Assembly: GCF_027107535.1 (NCBI RefSeq)
Contig: NZ_CP114283.1
Location: forward strand, 1,736,001 to 1,800,000
DNA length: 64,000 nucleotides
Source: Streptomyces aurantiacus
GTDB lineage: Bacteria; Actinomycetota; Actinomycetes; Streptomycetales; Streptomycetaceae
Direction of reading: 5' to 3'
This document shows positions 1 to 8,577 of the stretch, piece after piece. Position 1 is the stretch's first letter, and every line of letters starts with the position of its first letter. The notes beneath the pieces were generated by a model. It worked only from the letters and a program-made list of their open reading frames with translations. It was not told where the DNA came from and made no database searches. The position numbers and the translations under genes were made by a program.

Positions 1-219
1 GCCGGCGCCCCCGCGTCCACGACGCCCGCCCCGGCCGACGCGCCGCCCGCCGTTTCCGCGAACCGCACGTCCGGCACCGCGTCGGCCGCCTCCGCGGACA
101 CGGTGGCCGCCACCCCCGCGGGCAACGGTTCCGCCCCCGTGAACCACACCCCCACCTCCGTGAACCACGCCCCCGCCCCCGTGGACACCCCTCACCGCGA
201 AAGCAGGACCACGTGCTGA
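1..219 (+). CDS. C-terminal end of an upstream gene (product not identifiable)
   Basis: Frame 1 is open from the window edge to a TGA at 217-219. The 72 visible residues are low-complexity (Ala, Pro, Thr, Val, with repeats of a V-N-H-x-P type) and look like a disordered tail rather than a domain. The stop overlaps the GTG of the next methyltransferase gene by seven bases, so the two are probably translationally coupled. In other Streptomyces, methyltransferase/prenyl-cyclase-like pairs of this kind often follow a glycosyltransferase gene, but nothing in the visible part proves that identity. Confidence 0.55.
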   Translation, partial: AGAPASTTPAPADAPPAVSANRTSGTASAASADTVAATPAGNGSAPVNHTPTSVNHAPAPVDTPHRESRTTC

Positions 220-1016
220 CCGTCGACTTCTCCCGGTTTCCGCTTGCCCCGGGGGACCGTGTGCTGGATCTCGGGTGCGGGGCGGGACGCCACGCGTTCG
301 AGTGCTACCGGCGCGGCGCCCAGGTCGTCGCGCTGGACCAGAACGCCGAGGAGATCCGCGAGGTCGCCAAGTGGTTCGCCGCGATGAAGGAGGCGGGCGA
401 GGCACCGGAGGGCGCCACCGCCACCGCGATGGAGGGGGACGCGCTCCGGCTCCCCTTCCCCGACGAGTCGTTCGACGTCGTCATCATCTCCGAGGTGATG
501 GAGCACATCCCGGACGACAAGGGGGTGCTCGCCGAGATGGTCCGCGTGCTCAGGCCCGGCGGGCGCATAGCCATCACCGTCCCGCGCTACGGGCCCGAGA
601 AGGTCTGCTGGACACTGTCGGACGCGTACCACGAGGTCGAGGGCGGCCACATCCGCATCTACCGGGCCGACGAGCTGCTCGGCAAGATCCGTGAGGCGGG
701 TCTGAAGCCGTACGGCACGCATCACGCCCACGCGCTGCACAGCCCCTACTGGTGGCTGAAGTGCGCGTTCGGCGTCGACAACGACAAGGCGCTGCCGGTG
801 CGGGCGTACCACAAGCTCCTGGTCTGGGACATCATGAAGAAGCCCCTCGCGACCCGGGTCGCGGAGCAGGCGCTCAACCCGCTGATCGGCAAGAGTTTCG
901 TGGCGTACGCGACCAAGCCGCACCTGCCCGCCGGCAGTGTGACCGACGAGGCTCCCGTGGACCCGGCGTCCACGGACGAGGCCACCGCGAACGCAGCCGC
1001 TGTGGACGCTTCGTGA
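213..1016 (+). CDS. Class I SAM-dependent methyltransferase
   Basis: A 267-residue soluble protein with a complete Rossmann-type SAM-binding domain. Motif I is VLDLGCGAGRHAFE at about residues 17-30, an acidic residue follows strand 2 (VVALDQN), and LRLPFPDESFDVVIISEVMEHI gives motifs II and III near residues 78-98. This is the Methyltransf_11 type. The GTG start overlaps the previous stop, and the TGA overlaps the GTG of the next gene (GTGA at 1013-1016), so this is the middle of a coupled three-gene unit. The acceptor substrate is unknown. The conserved link to the cyclase-like neighbour suggests a shared pathway, which is inference. Confidence 0.88.
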   Translation: MLTVDFSRFPLAPGDRVLDLGCGAGRHAFECYRRGAQVVALDQNAEEIREVAKWFAAMKEAGEAPEGATATAMEGDALRLPFPDESFDVVIISEVMEHIPDDKGVLAEMVRVLRPGGRIAITVPRYGPEKVCWTLSDAYHEVEGGHIRIYRADELLGKIREAGLKPYGTHHAHALHSPYWWLKCAFGVDNDKALPVRAYHKLLVWDIMKKPLATRVAEQALNPLIGKSFVAYATKPHLPAGSVTDEAPVDPASTDEATANAAAVDAS

Positions 1017-2083
1017 CGACACCGCGTACCGAACACCTCGTCCTGACCGGGGTGCTCACCGCGCAGGAGGCCGCGCAGACCGTCCGGGGCATCCTGGCCG
1101 TGCAGCGCGCCGACGGCGCCATCCCGTGGTTCCGAGGCCACCACCTCGACCCGTGGGACCACACCGAGGCCGCCATGGCCCTGGACGCGGCCGGCGAGCA
1201 CGAGGCCGCCGCCCGGGCGTACGAGTGGCTGGCCCGGCACCAGAACGAGGACGGCTCCTGGTACGCCGCCTACGCCGACGGGGACGCCGCCGACGTCACC
1301 GACCGCGGCCGCGAGACCAACTTCTGCGCGTACATAGCCGTCGGCGTGTGGCACCACTACCTGGCGACCGGCGACGACGCCTTCCTGGACCGCATGTGGC
1401 CCTCGGTGTTCGCGGCGGTGGAGTTCGTCCTGGAACTCCAGCGGCCGGGCGGGCAGATCGGCTGGAAGCGTGAGGACGACGGCACGGCCGTCGGCGACGC
1501 GCTGCTCACCGGGAGTTCGTCCGTCCACCACGCCCTGCGCTGCGCGCTCGCCATCGCGGAGGAGCGCGAAGAGCCGCAGCCCGACTGGGAGTTGGCGCTC
1601 GGCGCGCTGCGCCACGCGATCCGCCGGCATCCCGAGCGGTTCCTCGACAAGAACCGCTACTCGATGGACTGGTACTACCCGGTGCTGGGCGGCGCGCTGA
1701 CCGGCGCCGAGGCGAAGGAACGCATCGAGAGGGACTGGGACCGTTTCGTGGTCCCCGGGCTCGGTGTGCGGTGCGTGGTGCCGAACCCGTGGGTGACGGG
1801 CGGCGAGTCGGCCGAACTCGCCCTGGCCCTGTGGGCCGTGGGCGAGTCCGACCGTGCCCTGGAGATCCTGCAGTCGATCCAGCACCTGCGGGACCCGGGG
1901 TCGGGCCTGTACTGGACGGGCTATGTCTTCGACTCCAGGGCGATCTGGCCGGAGGAGCTCACCTCCTGGACGGCGGGCTCACTCCTCCTCGCCGTCGCCG
2001 CACTCGGCGGCGACGAGGCGACCTGCGCGGTCTTCGGCGGCGACCGCCTGCCGCTGGGACTGGACCCCGACTGCTGCCAGTAG
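1013..2083 (+). CDS. Prenyltransferase/terpene-cyclase-like (alpha/alpha toroid) protein
   Basis: A 356-residue protein with repeats typical of six-hairpin or prenyltransferase/squalene-hopene-cyclase folds: GILAVQRADGAIPWF near residue 24, WLARHQNEDGSWYAAY near residue 64, and later LQRPGGQIGW and LQSIQHLRDPGSGLYWTG. The QxxDGSW-type segments resemble the QW motifs of terpene cyclases, but no clear DXDD catalytic motif was seen, so glycan or prenyl substrates remain open. The GTG start at 1013 overlaps the methyltransferase stop by four bases. An earlier in-frame start would run through the methyltransferase gene and is rejected. Function in a cell-envelope or glycan pathway is inference from context. 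Confidence 0.75.
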   Translation: MTTPRTEHLVLTGVLTAQEAAQTVRGILAVQRADGAIPWFRGHHLDPWDHTEAAMALDAAGEHEAAARAYEWLARHQNEDGSWYAAYADGDAADVTDRGRETNFCAYIAVGVWHHYLATGDDAFLDRMWPSVFAAVEFVLELQRPGGQIGWKREDDGTAVGDALLTGSSSVHHALRCALAIAEEREEPQPDWELALGALRHAIRRHPERFLDKNRYSMDWYYPVLGGALTGAEAKERIERDWDRFVVPGLGVRCVVPNPWVTGGESAELALALWAVGESDRALEILQSIQHLRDPGSGLYWTGYVFDSRAIWPEELTSWTAGSLLLAVAALGGDEATCAVFGGDRLPLGLDPDCCQ

Positions 2084-2105
2084 GGGGACTGCTGTCGGCT
2101 GGGGC

Positions 2106-2399
2106 TCAGTGGCGGTGTACGCGGTTGGCGATCGCGTGCCCGATGAAGAGGTAGACGACGGCTGCGAGGCCGTAGCCCGCGACGACCCGTGCCCACTGCT
2201 CGTCGAACGTGAACAGGTCGTGCGACCAGCCCGCGAGCCAGCGGGCCGCGTCGTGGATGAACTGGACGAAGGCGTTGCCCTGGTTGGCGTCCAGTAGATA
2301 CATCAGGATCCAGAGGCCGAGGATGACGGCCATGATGTCAGCAACGATCGCGACGACCGTACCGGCTTGATTGGAACCGTTGCGAGTTCGAGGGGACAT
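2106..2399 (-). CDS. Small membrane protein, hypothetical
   Basis: A 97-residue protein starting at an ATG (2397-2399). It has two likely membrane helices, one around residues 13-34 (VVAIVADIMAVILGLWILMYLL) and one near residues 74-90 (VVAGYGLAAVVYLFIGHAI). Between them is a hydrophilic stretch containing NQGNAFVQFIHDAARWLAGW. This is a common Streptomyces hypothetical protein of unknown function. It converges on the cyclase-like gene, with only 22 bases between the two stops. The 268 bases upstream, to the divergent gene at 2668, must hold both promoters. Confidence 0.75.
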   Translation of the reverse strand: MSPRTRNGSNQAGTVVAIVADIMAVILGLWILMYLLDANQGNAFVQFIHDAARWLAGWSHDLFTFDEQWARVVAGYGLAAVVYLFIGHAIANRVHRH

Positions 2400-2667
2400 G
2401 TCTTGCGGGTAGCCCTTGAATCCCGTATGAAACCTCACATCTGGTTCCGACCTCGGTCCGGGCCCTCTCGGAGGCCTCGCCAACAGGGCGCGGGGGGGCC
2501 GGACTTCGCTTCCGGTCCGAGTGCGGCGAGGCGGCCGAAGACCGTGTCGCGGCTCTCCTCACGATGGTTCAACAGCGCTTACTCTGGACTTCAACTGCCG
2601 TACGCCGTGAGGCGGTTCGGCGGTAAGCGCGGTCACCGACGATCCTGCCCCACAGTAGGGGGAGACG

Positions 2668-3972
2668 TTGTCCGCGAACAGAGCCCGAAGACCCGCCAGA
2701 CCCGCCAGCACCGTCGGTCCCGCGAGAGCCACCGGGCCCGCGCCGTCCCCGGGGCCCGTCCGCCCCGCCGCTTCTCCCGCGGGGGAGCCCCGACTGGCCG
2801 TCGGCGGACCCGTACGGAGCCGGCTGCGCCGCACGCTGGCCCTCGCGCTGCCCGTCCCCGTCATCGGCCTCGTCCTGCTCCTGGCCTCCGGCCATCTGAC
2901 GCTGCCGCTGGACCGGGTCGTCACCATCGACGCGAAGATGGCCTCCAAACGGGACTTCTTCGAGGACCCCGAAGTCCGCCGCATCCTGATGGAGCACGGC
3001 TTCCGGGTGAACATCACCCGCATGGGCTCCCGGGACATCGCCACCCAGGACGTCGAGGGGTACGACGTCGTCTTCCCCTCGGGGCAGCCCGCCGCCGACC
3101 TGATCACACGGGAACGTGCCAAGGCAGGGCGTCCCGTCCTCACCTACCGGCCCTTCGTCAGCCCCATCGTCCTCGCCACGTACCGGGAGTACGCCGAGAC
3201 CCTGGACGACGTGGGCATCGCCGAACCCCAGCCCGGCGGTGCCGGCCGCCCGCTGTACTACACGCTCCACATGGACAAGTTCCTGAAGCAGACCAAGGAG
3301 GGAAAGCGCTGGAAGGACCTCGGGATCGAGAACCACGGCGTGCAGAACGGCAACAAGGTCCTCGCCCAGACCTCCGACGTCTGCGACTCCAACTCCGGCG
3401 GCACCTACCTCGGCCTCGTCTCCTTCGTGTGGCACCACAACGACGCCCCGAACAGCGACAAGGAGGCCGACGTCTACGCCCGCGCCGTCAAGGCCCTGCT
3501 CATCGAGCAGGGCCTGCCGGGCTCCGAGCGCGCCGAGACCTACCTGTCCGTCGACGGCAAGAGCATCGCCCCGATCTCGGTGATCTACGAGCACCAGTTC
3601 CTGGCCCACCAGATCCGGTACGAGGCCACGCACGGCAAGCCCGACAACGGCCGTGTCCTGCTCTACCCCTCGACCCGCTTCGTCACCGAACCCCAGCTCG
3701 TCGCCCTGACCGGCGACGGCGAGCGGCTCGGCGAACTGGTCACGAACAACCCCGAACTCCAGCACAAGGCGATGGAGTTGGGATTCCGCGTGCGGGACGC
3801 CACCAGTGGCTCGACCAGCGACCAGCTGGCCGCCTTTCTGGCGGAGCGCGGCATCCAGGTGCCGGTCACCTCGGCCGACGACACCAAGGCGGTCCTCCCG
3901 CGTCTGCCCCTCCTGGAGCGGATGATCCAGACCGTCGGCGACTGCCCGCCACCGCAGAAGAGCGCCAAGTGA
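2668..3972 (+). CDS. Membrane-anchored substrate-binding-like protein
   Basis: A 434-residue protein. The chosen TTG at 2668 is preceded by a strong AGGGGGAGA ribosome site at 2657-2665. An Ala/Pro/Arg-rich cytosolic segment of about 50 residues is followed by one membrane helix near residues 53-74 (LALALPVPVIGLVLLLASG) and then an extracytoplasmic part that resembles a periplasmic binding protein (strand pattern VTIDAKMASKRDFFEDPEVR, later YDVVFPSGQPAADL). It is the first gene of a coupled trio: its TGA overlaps the next GTG (3969-3972). The next gene also contains a binding-protein-like domain, so the two may sense or bind one ligand together. The substrate is unknown. Confidence 0.7.
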   Translation: MSANRARRPARPASTVGPARATGPAPSPGPVRPAASPAGEPRLAVGGPVRSRLRRTLALALPVPVIGLVLLLASGHLTLPLDRVVTIDAKMASKRDFFEDPEVRRILMEHGFRVNITRMGSRDIATQDVEGYDVVFPSGQPAADLITRERAKAGRPVLTYRPFVSPIVLATYREYAETLDDVGIAEPQPGGAGRPLYYTLHMDKFLKQTKEGKRWKDLGIENHGVQNGNKVLAQTSDVCDSNSGGTYLGLVSFVWHHNDAPNSDKEADVYARAVKALLIEQGLPGSERAETYLSVDGKSIAPISVIYEHQFLAHQIRYEATHGKPDNGRVLLYPSTRFVTEPQLVALTGDGERLGELVTNNPELQHKAMELGFRVRDATSGSTSDQLAAFLAERGIQVPVTSADDTKAVLPRLPLLERMIQTVGDCPPPQKSAK

Positions 3973-5561
3973 GGGGCCGCCTGGGCATCCTGACGCTCTG
4001 TCTGCTCCTGACCGCGACCGGGACAGCTGCCTGCTCCGGCGGCGACGAGGACCGGACCACCCTGCGCGTCCTCGCGGGCCCCGACCTCGCCGTACTGGAG
4101 CCGCTCCTGGGCGAGTTGAGGGCCGAGACCGGTGTCGAACTCGACATGGACTACCAGACCGACGCCGACACCGGCGACGCGCTGGCCGCCACCGGAAGGA
4201 ACAGCGGCGGGCACGAGCTGGCCTGGCTCTCCACCGACCGCTCCTTCCGGCTGAGGCACCGGGACGCCGCCCGGCGGATGCCGCGCACCCCGACCATGCT
4301 CTCCCCGGTCGTCGTCGGCCTGCGCCCGGACGCCGCACGCGAACTGCGCGCCGGCTCCCCGGGATCCCGCCTCAGCTGGGCCGACCTCGCCGACGCCGCC
4401 GCCACCGGCACCGTGCGCTTCGGCATGGCCGACCCCCGGCGGACGGGCACCGGCCTCGCCGCGCTCGTCGGCGTCGCCACCGCGGCGGCCGGCACCGGCG
4501 GCGCCCTGCGCGAGGACGACGTCTCCTGCGACCGCCTGCGCGGCTTCCGCTCCGGGCAGCGGCTCACCGCGGCCTCCACCCGCGACCTGCTCGACGACTT
4601 CGTCGCCCACCCCGGCACGGCGAACGCGCTCATCACCTACGAGTCCGACCTGCTCGCCCTCAACGCCGGCGGCCGCCTGAAGGAGAAGCTGGAGATCGTG
4701 CGCCCGCAGGACGGCACCGTCCTCGCCGACTTCCCGCTGCTCCTCCTCGACCCGGAGCGGCGGCCCGCGTACGACAAGGTCGTGGAGTGGCTCCGGCGGG
4801 ACTCCGTACAGGAGAAGATCATGCGGACGGCGCTGCGGCGCCCGGTGAACCCCTCGGTCGCCCGGGAAGGCGGGCTGCGCACACCGGTCGGCAACGCGCT
4901 CTACTTCCCCGACCGGCCGGGCGTCCTGGAACGCCTGCTCGACGACTACGGCGACCCCCGCCGCCGCGTCGCGAGCCAGGTGATCTTCCTGCTCGACTTC
5001 TCCGGGTCGATGCGCGGCGAACGCATGGCGGAGCTGCGGGAGGCCTTCGCCGCCCTCAGCGGCGCGGACACCTCGGCGAAGGGCGGGTTCGCGCGGTTCT
5101 ACCAGGGCGAACGGCTGACCGTCGTACGGTTCGGCGAGCGGATCCTGGAGGAGCGGACCATCACCGTCCGCGGACAGAAGGCCGGACAGGCGGATCTCAG
5201 GGCACTCGCCGACGTCGTGGCGCGCGGCGGTTACGGCGACGCGACCGCCGTCTGGACGGCGCTCGACCACGGCTACCGCACGGCCTCCTCCGCGGTGGCG
5301 GCCGAACCCGGACGCCCCCTGTCCATCGTGCTGATGACGGACGGCGAGAACAACGCGGGCCTCGCGTACGAGGAGTTCGTACGCCGCTACGAGGCCCGGC
5401 CCGCCAGAACCCGGACCGCGGTCCACACCTACCCCGTGCACTTCGGCGAGGCCGACGCCGGGGCACTGCGGCGCGCCGCGGCGAAGACCGGCGGGCGCAT
5501 GGTGGACGCGCGGGACTCATCCCTTTCCGAGGCGTTCAAGGAGATCCGTGGCTGTCGTTGA
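3969..5561 (+). CDS. Lipoprotein with substrate-binding-like and VWA domains
   Basis: A 530-residue lipoprotein starting at a GTG that overlaps the previous stop. The signal peptide ends in a lipobox (LLTATGTAAC, Cys about residue 19). Residues about 30-310 resemble an extracellular solute-binding protein (LRVLAGPDLAVLEPLLGELR; ALITYESDLLAL). Residues about 335-525 form a von Willebrand A domain with the MIDAS signature DFSGS (VIFLLDFSGSMRGERM) and a second metal-site region MTDGENN. Domains of this pair occur together in Streptomyces lipoproteins of unknown role. The gene overlaps the next by 14 bases. A surface binding or assembly role is inference. Confidence 0.82.
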   Translation: MRGRLGILTLCLLLTATGTAACSGGDEDRTTLRVLAGPDLAVLEPLLGELRAETGVELDMDYQTDADTGDALAATGRNSGGHELAWLSTDRSFRLRHRDAARRMPRTPTMLSPVVVGLRPDAARELRAGSPGSRLSWADLADAAATGTVRFGMADPRRTGTGLAALVGVATAAAGTGGALREDDVSCDRLRGFRSGQRLTAASTRDLLDDFVAHPGTANALITYESDLLALNAGGRLKEKLEIVRPQDGTVLADFPLLLLDPERRPAYDKVVEWLRRDSVQEKIMRTALRRPVNPSVAREGGLRTPVGNALYFPDRPGVLERLLDDYGDPRRRVASQVIFLLDFSGSMRGERMAELREAFAALSGADTSAKGGFARFYQGERLTVVRFGERILEERTITVRGQKAGQADLRALADVVARGGYGDATAVWTALDHGYRTASSAVAAEPGRPLSIVLMTDGENNAGLAYEEFVRRYEARPARTRTAVHTYPVHFGEADAGALRRAAAKTGGRMVDARDSSLSEAFKEIRGCR

Positions 5562-6306
5562 CGCGCAGTGGTGGGGTGTGTGGTGGCCGTGGATGACGGT
5601 GTGGCTCGTCACCGCAGCCGGTCTGGTGACGCTCGCCGTCGTGCTGGTGCGGCACGTCCGCGAGCGCAGACGGCGGACCGTCGGGCAGCGGTCCGCGTAC
5701 AGCGTCTGCTTCTACCTGGACGAGAAGGCGGTGATGGACCTCTACCGCATCGGCAACTACAGCGCGGCTCTGGAACAGGCCGTCGAGCACCGGACCAACG
5801 TCAACACCAGTGTGGGCCTCGTGGGCAGGCTGCTGCCGTGGACGGTCAAGGCCAACCGGGACGTCTCCCAGGAGAAGTTCAGCAGCTACGTGCAGAAGAG
5901 CGAGCCGATCTCCGTGATCGGGATGCTGATGGACGCCTTCGAACGGGCCGACGTCATCGTCCACGCGGACCTGCGCTCCGGGGACATCACCCCGAACCGC
6001 GCCCTCGCGGACGCGCTCGGCCCCGACGCCGGCCGGGGCGGCGTCGCGCTGAGCGACATCGAGGAGTTCGTCTCGGTCCGCGGCCGTTTCCTGGTGGAGT
6101 CGGAGACCGCGGAGGAGATCGTGCTGCGCGCCCCGTACGGCGATCCCGGGGAGCCTGCCCACGTCCGTGTCACGTGCGCCGCGGGAGGTCTGCGCAACGA
6201 GCGCCTCAACAGCGGGACGTTCCAGGCCCGTTGCCTCGGAAAGATGACCGGCTGGCGACCGGACAGCCGCGAGGTGACGCTGGAGGCCATAGCCATCTTC
6301 CGCTGA
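5548..6306 (+). CDS. Single-pass membrane protein, possibly DUF6414-like
   Basis: A 252-residue protein from GTG 5548, inside the end of the VWA gene. One N-terminal membrane helix (about residues 9-34, WPWMTVWLVTAAGLVTLAVVLV) is followed by a cytosolic part beginning VCFYLDEKAVMDLYRIGNY. That pattern resembles proteins I associate with the DUF6414 family (Y-L-x-E-K-A-V-x-D-L), but I give this assignment low weight. The rest contains VQKSEPISVIGMLMDAFERA and a C-terminal beta-rich segment. Tight overlap with the two upstream genes argues for one complex: two extracytoplasmic partners plus this membrane protein with its cytosolic domain. Confidence 0.65.
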   Translation: MAVVDAQWWGVWWPWMTVWLVTAAGLVTLAVVLVRHVRERRRRTVGQRSAYSVCFYLDEKAVMDLYRIGNYSAALEQAVEHRTNVNTSVGLVGRLLPWTVKANRDVSQEKFSSYVQKSEPISVIGMLMDAFERADVIVHADLRSGDITPNRALADALGPDAGRGGVALSDIEEFVSVRGRFLVESETAEEIVLRAPYGDPGEPAHVRVTCAAGGLRNERLNSGTFQARCLGKMTGWRPDSREVTLEAIAIFR

Positions 6307-6349
6307 CCCCGAGCCCCGAGGGACCGCTCTCGAAGAGGCGCGTCCCGAA

Positions 6350-6380
6350 GGGGCGCGGGGAACTGCGCGCCCAGCCACAA
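6350..6380. repeat. Dispersed Streptomyces intergenic repeat, copy 1
   Basis: The core GGGGCGCGGGGAACTGCGCG followed by CCCAGCCACAA lies in the gap between convergent genes. Similar copies occur at 14080, 23556 and 35751. This short GC-rich element is very common between genes in Streptomyces genomes. Its origin and function are not settled. Confidence 0.8.
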
Positions 6381-6418
6381 GGCACCCGCAGACGATGGCC
6401 GGCGCACAGCGGAGCGTC

Positions 6419-7426
6419 TCAGTTGAGCTCGGCCAGCGTCCGCAGCGTGAGCCGGTCCGGCGACAGGAGGAGCAGGTCGGTCACCGGCCCCTTGCGCCAC
6501 AACTCCAGCCGCTCCGCGATCCGTTCACGCGGGCCGACCAGGGAGATCTCGTCGGCGAAGGCGTCCGGCACGGCGAGCACGGCCTCCTCGCGGCGGCCCG
6601 CGAGGAACAGCTCCTGGATGCGGCGGGCCTCCTCCTCGAAGCCCATCCGCGCCATCAGGTCCGCGTGGAAGTTGCGGGCCGCATGCCCCATGCCGCCGAT
6701 GTAGAAGCCGAGCATCGCCTTCACGGGCAGCAGCCCCTCGGAGACGTCGTCACAGACCTGCGCCCGGGCCATGGGCGCGATGAGGAAGCCCTCGGGAGCC
6801 GCGGCGAGGGAGGCCTCGTACACGTCCGTCCTCGTCGGCGACCAGTACAGCGGCAGCCAGCCGTCGGCGATCCGGGTCGTCTGCGCGATGTTCTTCGGCC
6901 CCTCGGCCCCCAGCAGGACGGGCAGTTCGGACCGGAGCGGATGCGTGATCGGCTTGAGGGCCTTGCCCAGTCCCGTACCGTCCGCTCCCCGGTACGGGTG
7001 GGAGTGGAAGCGCCCGTCCAGCTCGACCGGGGCCTCGCGCCTGAGGACCTGGCGTACGACGTCGACGTACTCACGGGTCGCCGTGAGCGGTGACTTGGGG
7101 AACGGCCGCCCGTACCAGCCCTCCACGACCTGCGGACCCGAGAGCCCGAGCCCGAGCATCACGCGTCCGCCGGAGAGGTGGTCGAGGGTGAGCGCGTGCA
7201 TCGCGGTCGTGGTGGGGGAGCGGGCCGCCATCTGGGCGATCGCCGTACCCAGCTTGATCCTTGATGTCTGCGCGGCGATCCAGGTCAGCGGGGTGAAGAC
7301 GTCGGAGCCCCAGGACTCGGCGGTCCACACCGAGTCGTAGCCGAGCCGCTCGGCCTCCTGGGCGAGGGGCACGTGGTCCGCGGAGGGGCCGCGGCCCCAG
7401 TAGCCGAGGGCGAGTCCGAGCCGCAT
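6419..7426 (-). CDS. LLM-class F420-dependent oxidoreductase
   Basis: A 335-residue protein of the luciferase-like monooxygenase superfamily, F420-dependent subgroup. Typical elements are GYDSVWTAESWGSDVFTPLTWIAAQT near residues 29-55, IKLGTAIAQMAARSPTTTAMHALTLD, and GRVMLGLGLSGPQVVEGWYG. It starts at an ATG (7424-7426) with AGGAG seven bases upstream. Members use reduced or oxidised F420 for hydride transfer on diverse substrates, and some are FMN-dependent, so the cofactor is family inference. It stands alone between a dispersed repeat and a small intergenic gap. Confidence 0.9.
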   Translation of the reverse strand: MRLGLALGYWGRGPSADHVPLAQEAERLGYDSVWTAESWGSDVFTPLTWIAAQTSRIKLGTAIAQMAARSPTTTAMHALTLDHLSGGRVMLGLGLSGPQVVEGWYGRPFPKSPLTATREYVDVVRQVLRREAPVELDGRFHSHPYRGADGTGLGKALKPITHPLRSELPVLLGAEGPKNIAQTTRIADGWLPLYWSPTRTDVYEASLAAAPEGFLIAPMARAQVCDDVSEGLLPVKAMLGFYIGGMGHAARNFHADLMARMGFEEEARRIQELFLAGRREEAVLAVPDAFADEISLVGPRERIAERLELWRKGPVTDLLLLSPDRLTLRTLAELN

Positions 7427-7552
7427 ACACCACTCCTGACGATCCGTCAGATACCTGGTCGTCCGGCCGACTTTACGGGAACGGCCCCCCGCCCGGAAGA
7501 GCTCCGAAGAGCTCTTGGGGCGAAGGGCCGTGTCGGGACCGGCGGTGGCGTG

Positions 7553-8419
7553 TCAGCCCCGCTGGATCCCGGACGTGTCCTGAAGCACACCGCGGCGGCC
7601 GTCCTGCGTCTGGGCCACCAGGCTCGGACCGCGCTGCTCGACGGCCAGGTACCAGGTGCCCGGCGCCAGTTCGGCGATCGGCGTCGGCGAACCGTCCTCC
7701 GCGAACAACGGACGCGCCACCGGCACCGCGAACCAGAACGGGGAGAACTCCCCGGCGGGCTGCTGCGCCTGCGGGGCCTGCGCCTGCTGCGGAGGCTGGG
7801 GCTGACCGGGCTGGGCGCCGAACGGCTGACCCGGCTGGCCCGGCCCTCCGGGCTGCGGCTGACCACCGTAGGGCTGGCCCGGCTGCTGGGCGCCCGGGTA
7901 GCCGTAACCACCCTGCGGCTGACCGCCGTAGGGCTGGGGGGCGGCGGGCTTGGGGGCGGGCATGAGCGGGCCCTTGAGCGCCGGGACGAGGCTGGTGGCG
8001 ACCGCGGCGCCGGCGAGGACCAGGGTGCCGATCAGGGCGAGGATCAGGCCGATGCCCGCGTCCACCCCGCCGTCCCCCGCGCTGGGGCCGATGTTGTCCG
8101 CGCCGCCGGCCGGGTCGAAGATGTTCGCGAGCGCACTCCAGGCGGCGAACACCGTGAAGGCGATGCCGAAATGGCCGAGGTCCAGACCGGCGACCTTCGG
8201 CACCTGCGGCAGACCCCGCGCGACGACGATCAGCGCGGCGCCGATGATGCCCGCGAGGACGACACCCATCAGGACGGGCGCGCTCTCCCAGGCGTTCGGG
8301 ATCTCGTAGTCGTCGGGGGCCCCGTCGAGTGAGTAGATGTCGAGGAACGACGCGATCAACAGCAGAACCGCTGCTCCGATCACCACGCCGTCGCCTCGAG
8401 TGAGGGAGCGGATATTCAC
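7553..8419 (-). CDS. DUF5336-type four-helix membrane protein
   Basis: A 288-residue protein from GTG 8419 with an AAGGA site upstream. Residues 1 to about 155 contain four predicted membrane helices (GVVIGAAVLLLIASFLDIY; VLMGVVLAGIIGAALIVVA; HFGIAFTVFAAWSALANIF; LILALIGTLVLAGAAVATS). The C-terminal half is cytosolic, rich in Pro, Gln, Gly and Tyr, with repeats of the QPYGGQPQ kind, ending in a small folded segment (PIAELAPGTWYLAVEQRG). This layout fits the DUF5336 family of actinobacteria, whose function is unknown. It is a single gene with no coupled neighbour. Confidence 0.8.
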   Translation of the reverse strand: MNIRSLTRGDGVVIGAAVLLLIASFLDIYSLDGAPDDYEIPNAWESAPVLMGVVLAGIIGAALIVVARGLPQVPKVAGLDLGHFGIAFTVFAAWSALANIFDPAGGADNIGPSAGDGGVDAGIGLILALIGTLVLAGAAVATSLVPALKGPLMPAPKPAAPQPYGGQPQGGYGYPGAQQPGQPYGGQPQPGGPGQPGQPFGAQPGQPQPPQQAQAPQAQQPAGEFSPFWFAVPVARPLFAEDGSPTPIAELAPGTWYLAVEQRGPSLVAQTQDGRRGVLQDTSGIQRG

Positions 8420-8577
8420 TTCAGGTCCTTCGTCAGTCGTCTCGTCATCGGTGGAGGCATCGCTGTCACCGTGTCGCCGTCAGGCTGCGGTGGGAAGCGC
8501 GGGGGTGGCCCCCCATCGTAGGGACGACACTATCGCCCGCCCCACGGAGGTGTCCGCCCGGATGAACCCGCTGATCA

